NCBI GenBank assembly: GCA_019690055.1
Contig: JADGGF010000139.1
Coordinates: forward strand, 1-9,671
Origin: Micromonosporaceae bacterium
GTDB taxonomy: Bacteria; Actinomycetota; Actinomycetes; Mycobacteriales; Micromonosporaceae
Direction: 5' to 3'
DNA length: 9,671 nt
The position numbers and the translations under genes are program-made. Shown piece by piece: positions 1 to 5,426 of the stretch. Positions within the stretch are counted from its first letter, which is position 1. Each line of letters opens with the position of its first letter. The notes beneath the pieces are model-generated. The model was not told the origin of the DNA and did not search any database. It saw only the letters and a list, made by a program, of their open reading frames with translations.

Positions 1-23
1 ATCTGGGGGGTGTTGGCGGGGGC

Positions 24-39
24 GGGGGGGGGGGGGGGG
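24..39. repeat. Homopolymer run of 16 G
   Basis: Sixteen consecutive G on the plus strand (C on the minus strand), preceded by shorter G runs at 5-10 and 18-22. It lies 59 bp beyond the stop codon of the minus-strand binding-protein gene, where the next gene of an ABC transporter operon would be expected. Runs of this length can slip during replication and are hard to sequence, so the exact count may be wrong or variable. No gene can be assigned with confidence in positions 1-97. Confidence 0.85.
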
Positions 40-97
40 CCGCCGGCGGCGACGGCGGCCCCACATCGGGTGGACAGGCTGGGTGAGGCCGCCGGCG

Positions 98-1498
98 TCA
101 GCTGGCCGAGTCGATCGCCCGCTGCGCCCGCTCGTTGGCCTCCGCCAACAGCGCGTCGATGTCGGCATCCTTGTCGGTCAGGACGGCCTGCACAACCGTG
201 TCGAGCGCCGCGTAGATGTCCTGCGTCGCCAGGGGTGGCTCGTTGATGAGCTTGGCCTGGAAGACGTTGTCCGTGAACGTGGTCATCTGGTCCAGCGGCA
301 CGTTGACGTACGGCGCGATCCACTGCTGGTACTGCTCGTACTGCTGCTGGCTGAAGATGGGCAGCTCCGGCGTCCCCACGGGCTGGTTGCTGGCCACCTG
401 AATCTTCGCGTTCGCCTCCGCGGCTTCCTTGTTGGTGTACTTGCGCAGGTAGTGGTAGTCGATCCACTTGATGGCAGCGGCCTTCTCGGCCTCGGTGGCC
501 CGGGCCGAGACGGCAGCCATCGTGCCGCCACCGAGCACACCGGCGTTGGCGCCCTCCAGCGGGATCATGGTCAGGCCGTACGTGTCCGGGTCGATGTTGT
601 TGGCCTGCACCAGGCTCGTGTACACGTCCTGCCCCGAGGTGTACATGCCGATCTGGCCGGCCGCGAACGCCTGGTTGATGCTCACCCAGTTGTAGTTGAA
701 GTTGGCGCCCATCGAGTTGTCGGTCCAGCGCAGGTCCTTGAGGAACTGCAGCGCCGCCTTCGTGGCGTCGTTGGTCAGCGTCGCGGTCTTGCCGTCCTCG
801 GACGTGACGCGGCCACCGCGCGCGTACGTGTCGACGACGAGCTGCCAGCCACCGGTGTTGTCCACCGCCATCTGGGCGAAGCCGGCCATGCCGGTGGCAT
901 CGGCGATCTTCTTGGCGTACTCGCGGACCTCGTCCCACGTGGTCGGCGGCTTGTCGGGGTCGAGGCCGGCCTGGGTGAACAGGTCACGGTTGTAGTGCAG
1001 GCCCACCGCGTAGATGCTCTTCGCGGGGATGGCGTAGACGTGGCCGTCCTGTCCCTTGCCGTACTCCAGCAGGTTCGGGTTGAAGTCCCCGGCGTACGCC
1101 AGCTGGGTGAGGTACGACTGCATGTCGGCGATCTGCTGGTTCGCAATCAGCGTCTTCGCGTCGGTGAACGGGATCTCGAAGACGGTGGGCAGCGTGCCGC
1201 CGGCGAGGTCGGCCGCGAATGTCGTCGCCTTCCACTCGTACTCGTGCGTGACGACCGTGATGTTCGGGTACTCGGCTTGGAAGGCCTTCACTTCGTCCGC
1301 GAGCGCCTGCTGCGCCGCCGGCTCGGCACCGGGGAGCAGACCGACGACGTGGAGCTCAACCGGGGCGTTCGGGTCGGCCGGCTCCTCGGACGAGCACGCC
1401 GCGAGCGTGCCCAGCGCGAGCGCACCCACCAGGGGCAACGCCAGGGCAATCGGGGCGGACCTCGGCGAGCGGGCGGGCCGAGCGGTCAAGCGTTTCAT
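98..1498 (-). CDS. Sugar ABC transporter substrate-binding lipoprotein (family 1)
   Basis: A 466-residue extracellular solute-binding protein, probably the capture subunit of an oligosaccharide importer. The N-terminus is basic (MKRLTARPARSPRS), followed by a hydrophobic segment (about residues 16-34) and a lipobox LAAC with the lipidated cysteine at residue 35, so the mature protein is membrane-anchored on the outside. The rest reads as a MalE/UgpB-type two-lobed binding protein: VELHVVGLLPG at the start of the first lobe, PTVFEIPFTDAK, an AIPAKSIYAVGLHYNRDLF stretch typical of family 1, and GGGTMAAVSA near the hinge. Length is normal for the family. A good ribosome binding site (AAGGAG on the minus strand, 1504-1509) sits 5 nt before the ATG. 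It is divergent from the LacI regulator and next to two alpha-glucan hydrolases, so an alpha-gluco-oligosaccharide ligand is likely. Whether that is maltodextrin or nigero-oligosaccharide cannot be read from the sequence. Permease genes are expected beyond the left edge. Confidence 0.93.
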   Translation of the reverse strand: MKRLTARPARSPRSAPIALALPLVGALALGTLAACSSEEPADPNAPVELHVVGLLPGAEPAAQQALADEVKAFQAEYPNITVVTHEYEWKATTFAADLAGGTLPTVFEIPFTDAKTLIANQQIADMQSYLTQLAYAGDFNPNLLEYGKGQDGHVYAIPAKSIYAVGLHYNRDLFTQAGLDPDKPPTTWDEVREYAKKIADATGMAGFAQMAVDNTGGWQLVVDTYARGGRVTSEDGKTATLTNDATKAALQFLKDLRWTDNSMGANFNYNWVSINQAFAAGQIGMYTSGQDVYTSLVQANNIDPDTYGLTMIPLEGANAGVLGGGTMAAVSARATEAEKAAAIKWIDYHYLRKYTNKEAAEANAKIQVASNQPVGTPELPIFSQQQYEQYQQWIAPYVNVPLDQMTTFTDNVFQAKLINEPPLATQDIYAALDTVVQAVLTDKDADIDALLAEANERAQRAIDSAS

Positions 1499-1516
1499 CC
1501 TTGCTCCTTGTCAGGC

Positions 1517-1560
1517 GCAGGATTCGATCCTGCATGGGTTCAGCGACGGCACGGGCCGTC
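1517..1560 (-). promoter_or_regulatory. Two tandem hairpins in the leader of the binding-protein gene
   Basis: The first is a perfect inverted repeat GCAGGAT-TCG-ATCCTGC (1517-1533, 7-bp arms, 3-nt loop). It begins 7 nt upstream (in mRNA sense) of the AAGGAG ribosome binding site. The second is GACGGC-ACGG-GCCGTC (1545-1560, 6-bp arms). Both would be in the transcribed leader of the minus-strand gene. They could affect translation or mRNA stability, or the first could be a DNA-binding palindrome. No known riboswitch was recognised. Confidence 0.45.
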
Positions 1561-1595
1561 CGGACGGTGGTTGGGTGAAGCAGGGCACGGTGGAC

Positions 1596-1665
1596 TCCGC
1601 GCAGCTTGCCGGAGCGGAACCTGCGGGAATTCCGCGCAGCTCGCCGGAGCGGAATCTGCAAGTAA
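1596..1665. repeat. Two-copy 35-bp direct repeat
   Basis: Two head-to-tail copies start at 1596 and 1631. The first 29 bp of each (1596-1624, 1631-1659) differ at only two positions, both C/T differences, and the last six diverge. Each copy carries inverted ends TCCGC and GCGGA, and the junction between copies contains the palindrome GGAATTCC. It resembles the small palindromic intergenic repeats dispersed in actinomycete genomes. Its function is unknown. Confidence 0.75.
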
Positions 1666-1897
1666 CTCCTGGTGCGTTGGTCGGCAGAGCGCCGACCGGC
1701 CTTGCCCGGGTAGGCGTTGCGCCGCTGGGCACGGCGCTCGTGGGGCACGTGCGCCAGTGGGCAACGGCACGGGTGGGTTGTGCTGGTGGGCGCCGTGCTG
1801 GAAGGCGCTGCGCCTGGCGCGATCGACTCGTGCTCACGCGCGGGCTCCTTGTCCTGTCAGTCGGGCGAAGCCGGTTGGTGAACCCCGCGATGCAGCG

Positions 1898-1926
1898 ACC
1901 GTAGCTATTCGACAGCTTCTCCGCAA
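1898..1926 (-). promoter_or_regulatory. Predicted promoter of the binding-protein gene, with operator half-site
   Basis: On the minus strand a -35 box TTGCGG (1921-1926) and a -10 box TACGGT (1898-1903) are separated by exactly 17 nt. The predicted promoter before the GH13 gene has the same -10 hexamer and spacing with -35 TTGCGA. The -35 lies inside CTTGCGGA (1920-1927), a 7/8 match to the octamer found at the other promoters here. The left half of the palindrome is missing (TTTG instead of GCAA). Transcription would start near 1891. Confidence 0.45.
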
Positions 1927-2116
1927 GAACCAAACAGACCCTTTACCAAAACGCGATGCCGTCCGGCCCGATCGGGCACGAGGGACCGTACCTCGCCGGC
2001 CGCAAGGCCGAGGGTCGCCGCCGGCGTGGGGCCGGGATGAGAGCGGATTGAGGCCGAAACGGGGGACGAACGAGGTGGCCAGTTGGCCGAACGTCGGCCC
2101 AAAGGGCGCCGGAGGG

Positions 2117-2157
2117 TTGTGCAAGAGATTGCAGGGTGTGGCCCTAGACTTGCGAAC
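2117..2157 (+). promoter_or_regulatory. Regulator promoter (leaderless type) with overlapping operator
   Basis: A -10 box TAGACT (2145-2150) ends exactly 7 nt before the ATG at 2158, which would put the first transcribed base at or next to the start codon. No ribosome binding site is visible at a usable distance, which fits a leaderless mRNA. The palindrome TGCAA-GAGA-TTGCA (2120-2133) covers the expected -35 position, and the octamer CTTGCGAA (2149-2156) lies between the -10 box and the ATG. The regulator therefore probably represses its own gene. The -35 box itself is weak. Confidence 0.55.
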
Positions 2158-3207
2158 ATGACGCGCAGACTGGCCGAGGTAGCGAAGTACGTGGGCGTAA
2201 GCGAGGCCACGGTGAGCCGGGTGCTCAACGGCCGGCCGGGCATCTCGGAGTCGACCCGGGCGGCGGTGCTGACCGCCCTGGACGTGCTGGGCTACGAGCG
2301 ACCCACCAAGCTGCGCGGCGAGCGGGCCAGGCTGGTCGGGCTGGTGCTGCCGGAGTTCGGCAACCCGATCTTCCCGGCGTTTGCCGAGGTCGTGGCCGGG
2401 GCGCTGGCCAAGCGGGGCTTCACCCCGGTGCTGTGCACGCGCACCGCCGAAGGCGTCTCGGAGGTCGACTACGTGGACATGCTGCTCGACCAGCATGTCT
2501 CGGGCGTCATCTTCGCCGGCGGTGACTACGCCCAGGCCGACGCCGACCACGAGCACTACCGGCGCCTGGCCCAGCGCCGGCTGCCGGTGGTCCTGGTCAA
2601 CGCCGCGGTCGAGGGCATCGGCTTCCCCACCGTGGCCTGCGACGACGGGCACGCGGTGGAGCAGGCGTACGGGCACCTCACCTCACTCGGGCACGAACGC
2701 ATCGGTCTGGTGCTCGGCCCGAGCGACCACGTGCCCTCGGCGCGCAAGCTCGCCGCGTTCACGGCGGCCGTCGAGGCCAGCCACGACCGGGCCGACGTGC
2801 CGCTGGATGAGCTGGTCGAGCGGACGATCTTCTCCATGGAGGGCGGGCACGCGGCCGCCGCCCGGTTGATCGCGCGCGGCGTCACCGGCATCATCTGCGC
2901 CTCCGACGTGCTCGCGCTCGGCGCGATCCGGGCCGCCCGCCGAGCCCGGCTGCGGGTGCCCGATGACGTGTCGGTGGTGGGGTACGACGACTCGCCGTTC
3001 ATGGCGTGCACCGACCCGCCACTGACCACCGTCCGCCAGCCCATCGAGGCGATGGGGCAGGCGGTGGTCCGGATGCTGGTCCGGCAGGCCGCCGGCGACA
3101 CCGTGCCCGCCGACGAGCTGCTCTTCGAGCCCGAGCTCGTGGTCCGCGGCTCGACCGGACCCGCCCCGTCCGTGACCGTCCGTCGACCGCGTCAGCGTTC
3201 CGTCTGA
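2158..3207 (+). CDS. LacI-family transcriptional regulator, MalR/Reg1-like
   Basis: A 349-residue DNA-binding repressor. The LacI helix-turn-helix is at residues 5-24 (LAEVAKYVGVSEATVSRVLN). It is followed by a shortened hinge (GYERPTKLRGERARLVGLV, about 45-63) and the sugar-binding core, which opens with LPEFGNPIFPAF (64-75) and ends with SVVGYDDSPF and TDPPLTTVRQP (about 272-295). The GYERP..LR hinge, VLCTRTAEG, ICASDVLALGAIRAAR and the C-terminal FEPELVVRGST match the Streptomyces MalR/Reg1 group, which represses maltose and alpha-amylase genes and is released by an alpha-glucan-derived sugar. The ATG at 2158 is preferred over an in-frame upstream start at 2083, because the protein then begins just before the HTH and the -10 box is 7 nt upstream. 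The gene is divergent from the binding-protein gene and precedes the GH13 gene. The actual inducer is unknown and might be maltose- or nigerose-related. Confidence 0.93.
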   Translation: MTRRLAEVAKYVGVSEATVSRVLNGRPGISESTRAAVLTALDVLGYERPTKLRGERARLVGLVLPEFGNPIFPAFAEVVAGALAKRGFTPVLCTRTAEGVSEVDYVDMLLDQHVSGVIFAGGDYAQADADHEHYRRLAQRRLPVVLVNAAVEGIGFPTVACDDGHAVEQAYGHLTSLGHERIGLVLGPSDHVPSARKLAAFTAAVEASHDRADVPLDELVERTIFSMEGGHAAAARLIARGVTGIICASDVLALGAIRAARRARLRVPDDVSVVGYDDSPFMACTDPPLTTVRQPIEAMGQAVVRMLVRQAAGDTVPADELLFEPELVVRGSTGPAPSVTVRRPRQRSV

Positions 3208-3222
3208 TTCTTCCAGACTCTA

Positions 3223-3260
3223 CGCAACATCTTGCGAACTGTCGTCGCGCTGGTTACGGT
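3223..3260 (+). promoter_or_regulatory. Promoter and operator of the GH13 gene
   Basis: The palindrome CGCAA-CATC-TTGCG (3223-3236) begins 16 bp after the regulator stop codon and contains the octamer CTTGCGAA (3231-3238). A -35 box TTGCGA (3232-3237) is embedded in the palindrome, with TACGGT (3255-3260) 17 nt downstream as the -10 box. Repressor binding here would directly cover the -35 box. The TTGCG-N17-TACGGT layout matches the predicted promoter of the binding-protein gene. Confidence 0.55.
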
Positions 3261-3413
3261 GATGGCCCGGAGAGGCCACGCCGCTGTCGCCTCGAGGTAG
3301 GTCGGTCGCCGCCACCGCCGCGGGTGGCCCGGGCCGGCTGCTCGGGGTAATCACCGACGTCGAGCCCACCGGCGCGTCGGTGCGTCCGCCTCCGCGGGGA
3401 TGTCCGGGTGTGT

Positions 3414-3453
3414 GTGCCGTTGCGGCACGGACTCTGACAGTCCTCTTTGGACA
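3414..3453 (+). terminator. Two abutting hairpins before a short T-rich stretch, terminator or attenuator-like
   Basis: Hairpin A is GTGCCG-TTG-CGGCAC (3414-3428). Hairpin B follows with no gap: GGACT-CTGAC-AGTCC (3429-3443), and then TCTTT. It could end transcripts from the regulator gene, or it could act inside the GH13 leader. The GTCC of hairpin B (3440-3443) can instead pair with GGAC at 3449-3452, so two alternative folds are possible. The stems are short, so the call is tentative. Confidence 0.35.
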
Positions 3454-3470
3454 AGTGGCCTCTTTGGACA
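3442..3470 (+). repeat. 12-bp direct repeat CCTCTTTGGACA, 17-bp period
   Basis: Copies at 3442-3453 and 3459-3470 are identical, in the leader of the GH13 gene. A shorter echo, ATGGACAGA, follows at 3472-3480. No protein or RNA family is known to me for this motif. Confidence 0.6.
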
Positions 3471-3533
3471 GATGGACAGACCGTACGGCCATGCGTGCAT
3501 GCCATGTGGCCCATGACAGAAAGCAGGTGACCG

Positions 3534-5204
3534 GTGGTCGACGACACCCGGTGGTGGCGTAGCGCCGTGATCTACCAGGTCTACCCACGCAGCTTCGCCG
3601 ACGGGAACGGGGACGGCATCGGCGACATCGCCGGCATCCGCGCCCGCCTGCCCTACCTGCGGGACCTCGGCGTCGACGCGATCTGGTTCAGCCCGTGGTA
3701 CCCCTCGCCGATGGCCGACGCCGGTTACGACGTCGCCGACCACCGCGACATCGACCCCATCTTCGGCACGCTGGCCGAGGCCGTCGAGCTCATCGACGAG
3801 GCGCACAGCCTCAACCTGCGCGTCATCGTCGATATCGTTCCCAATCACTGCTCGCATGCCCATCGCTGGTTCCAGGAGGCGCTGGCGGCCGGTCCGGGTT
3901 CGGCGGCCCGCGAGCTGTTCTGGTTCCGGGACGGCCGGGGCGAGCACGGCGAGTTGCCCCCGAACAACTGGACCTCGATCTTCGGCGGGCCGGCCTGGAC
4001 GCGCGTTTCGGATGGACAGTGGTACCTACATCTGTTCGCCCCCGAGCAACCGGACTTCAACTGGGCCAACCCCAAGGTGCGCGAGGAGTTCGAGGACATC
4101 CTGCGGTTCTGGTTCGACCGTGGGGTGGACGGCGTCCGGATCGACTCGGCCGCGCTGTGCATGAAGGACCCGTCCTTGCGTGACCTTGACCCGGACGACT
4201 CGCTCACCCCGGAGACGCTGGCCGAGCCGGGCCAGGCCCGGCCGCCCCATCCGTACACGGACCGCGACGAGAACCACGAGATCTACCGGGCCTGGCGGCG
4301 CATCGCCGACTCGTACGACCCGCCGCGGGCGCTGATCGGTGAGATCTGGCTGCCCGACACCGAGCGGTTCGTCAACTACCTGCGCCCGGACGAACTGCAC
4401 ACCGCGTTCAACTTCGATTTCCTGGCGGCGCCGTGGGACGCGGCCGCCCTCCACTCGACCATCGACGCGACGCTGGCCGCGCACGCGCCTGTGGACGCGC
4501 CCGCGACCTGGGTCCTGTCCAACCACGACGTGTTCCGCCACGTCACCCGGTACGGCCGGGCGGACACCTCGTTCACCCACGACCACGAGCACCGCCGGCG
4601 TCAGACGGGCGCACCGAGCGACTTCGCTCTCGGCACCCGCCGGGCCCGGGCGGCTGTGCTGCTCAGCCTCTCCCTGCCCGGATCGGCGTACATCTACCAG
4701 GGCGAGGAGCTGGGCCTGGGCGAGGTCGAGGACATCCCCGACGACAAGCGCCAGGATCCCCTGTTCTTCCGCACCAACGGGGCCAACCCGGGACGCGACG
4801 GCTGCCGGGTGCCCCTGCCGTGGTCGGGCGACGCCCCGCCGTTCGGCTTCAGCCCGCCGGGCGCCGCCGCGCCGCCGTGGCTGCCGCAGCCGTTGTCGTG
4901 GCGCGCGTTGACGGTCGAAGCGGAGAAGGGCGACCCCGACTCGATGCTGGAGTTGTACCGCGAGGCGTTGCGCATCCGCCGCGACGAGCCCGCGCTGGGC
5001 GACGGCACGATGACCTGGCTCGATGCTCCCGCCGGCGTCCTGGCCTTCTACCGCGATCCGGGCTTCGCCTGCGTCGTCAACATGTCCTCAGTGGACATAT
5101 CCCTGCCCGCGCACGAGACCATCCTGCTCGCCAGCAACCCGTTGGTCGACGGCCGTCTCCCGTCGGACACGGCCGTGTGGCTGCGCGTCGATCCGCCGGC
5201 GTGA
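3534..5204 (+). CDS. GH13 alpha-glucosidase (oligo-glucosidase type)
   Basis: A 556-residue cytoplasmic alpha-glucosidase of glycoside hydrolase family 13, releasing glucose from the non-reducing ends of imported alpha-gluco-oligosaccharides. The N-terminus WWRSAVIYQVYPRSFADGNG (residues 7-26) is typical. All four conserved regions are present: DIVPNH (100-105); DGVRIDSA with nucleophile Asp204; IGEIW with acid/base Glu270; and LSNHD with Asp332. The barrel is followed by YIYQGEELGL (386-395) and a C-terminal beta domain. There is no signal peptide. Length is normal for family alpha-glucosidases (about 530-570 residues). The GTG at 3534 is chosen because AGCAGG lies 6 nt upstream and the protein starts where homologues do. 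Linkage preference (alpha-1,4, 1,6 or 1,3) cannot be fixed from sequence. The GH87 neighbour makes activity on nigerose or alpha-1,3 oligomers plausible, while a maltase is the default alternative. Confidence 0.95.
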   Translation: MVDDTRWWRSAVIYQVYPRSFADGNGDGIGDIAGIRARLPYLRDLGVDAIWFSPWYPSPMADAGYDVADHRDIDPIFGTLAEAVELIDEAHSLNLRVIVDIVPNHCSHAHRWFQEALAAGPGSAARELFWFRDGRGEHGELPPNNWTSIFGGPAWTRVSDGQWYLHLFAPEQPDFNWANPKVREEFEDILRFWFDRGVDGVRIDSAALCMKDPSLRDLDPDDSLTPETLAEPGQARPPHPYTDRDENHEIYRAWRRIADSYDPPRALIGEIWLPDTERFVNYLRPDELHTAFNFDFLAAPWDAAALHSTIDATLAAHAPVDAPATWVLSNHDVFRHVTRYGRADTSFTHDHEHRRRQTGAPSDFALGTRRARAAVLLSLSLPGSAYIYQGEELGLGEVEDIPDDKRQDPLFFRTNGANPGRDGCRVPLPWSGDAPPFGFSPPGAAAPPWLPQPLSWRALTVEAEKGDPDSMLELYREALRIRRDEPALGDGTMTWLDAPAGVLAFYRDPGFACVVNMSSVDISLPAHETILLASNPLVDGRLPSDTAVWLRVDPPA

Positions 5205-5234
5205 CCCGCGGCCAAGCAACCTGCGCGACAGCCG

Positions 5235-5263
5235 TTGACGTCCCGGTAGCACGTCGGTAACCT
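5235..5263 (+). promoter_or_regulatory. Predicted promoter of the GH87 gene
   Basis: A -35 box TTGACG (5235-5240) and a -10 box TAACCT (5258-5263) are 17 nt apart, in the 222-bp gap after the GH13 gene. Transcription would start near 5270, giving a leader of about 155 nt. The operator half-sites at 5299-5324 lie downstream of this start, so a bound repressor would act as a roadblock. The leader also has a possible 8-bp stem (GGTGTCAC at 5349-5356 with GTGACGCC at 5372-5379, one wobble pair). Confidence 0.45.
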
Positions 5264-5295
5264 TCGTCACATCGACCGCAAGACCGAGATGAATG

Positions 5296-5328
5296 TGTGC
5301 AAAGACTTGCGAAAGTTCGTGCAAGTCT
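5296..5328 (+). promoter_or_regulatory. Composite operator upstream of the GH87 gene
   Basis: It contains GCAA-AGAC-TTGC (5299-5310), the same palindrome form as at the regulator and GH13 promoters. The right part overlaps a longer inverted repeat, AGACTTGC (5303-5310) and GCAAGTCT (5321-5328), with a 10-bp spacer. Three half-sites are therefore present, at 5299, 5307 and 5321, and the two GCAA copies are 22 bp apart, about two helical turns. The octamer CTTGCGAA is at 5306-5313. It is probably bound by the LacI-family regulator of this locus. Confidence 0.6.
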
Positions 5329-5426
5329 CTGTAGAGCCACATCTGGTCGGTGTCACCGCCGCGGGGAGCCCGTGACGCCGGCGTCTGCCTTTCCTCACGT
5401 CCCGCGCTGTCACGAAGGACTTGGCA

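Larger units (their letters stand above)
1499..2157. other. Divergent intergenic region between binding protein and regulator
   Basis: There are 659 bp without a convincing gene. Open frames here on both strands have arginine-rich, low-complexity translations, no ribosome binding site and no family resemblance. The region holds two hairpins near the binding-protein start (1517-1560), a two-copy 35-bp repeat (1596-1665), an inverted repeat GGTCGGC-N5-GCCGACC (1679-1697), a minus-strand promoter (1898-1926), a 12-bp palindrome GCCCGATCGGGC (1966-1977), and the regulator promoter and operator (2117-2157). If the minus-strand promoter is used, the binding-protein mRNA has an untranslated leader of roughly 390 nt. 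Confidence 0.7.
3208..3533 (+). other. Intergenic region and long leader of the GH13 gene
   Basis: There are 326 bp between the regulator and the alpha-glucosidase, with no convincing gene. The region contains an operator and promoter right after the regulator stop (3223-3260), a minor hairpin GCCACC-N6-GGTGGC (3311-3328), two abutting hairpins (3414-3443) followed by TCTTT, a 12-bp direct repeat (3442-3470), and the ribosome binding site AGCAGG before the GTG at 3534. If the promoter call is right, the GH13 mRNA has a leader of about 270 nt. Confidence 0.65.

Noticed and set aside
1511..1933. Possible small minus-strand gene in the divergent region
   Set aside because: The frame includes the 35-bp repeat and promoter elements, has no ribosome binding site, and gives a repeat-derived, arginine-rich product.
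1991..2013. Bulged hairpin with a GCAA tetraloop
   Set aside because: It lies upstream of both predicted divergent promoters and so is probably not transcribed. Such stems are frequent by chance in DNA of this GC content.
2083..2157. N-terminal extension of the LacI-type regulator from 2083
   Set aside because: It would add 25 residues before the helix-turn-helix, would be encoded through the operator and -10 box, and has no homologous counterpart in the family.
83..2161. A long plus-strand open frame across the binding-protein gene and the divergent region
   Set aside because: It is antisense to a clear lipoprotein gene, is arginine/valine/glycine-rich without a family pattern, and lacks a ribosome binding site.
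3380..3562. Possible 60-codon leader peptide before the GH13 enzyme
   Set aside because: It overlaps the GH13 start out of frame, has no clear ribosome binding site, and covers hairpins and repeats better explained as untranslated RNA.
5421..5426. TTG start for the GH87 gene two codons upstream
   Set aside because: The GAAGGA ribosome binding site is only 1 nt from it, but 7 nt from the ATG at 5427, which also gives a normal signal peptide MKRTVRLVAA.
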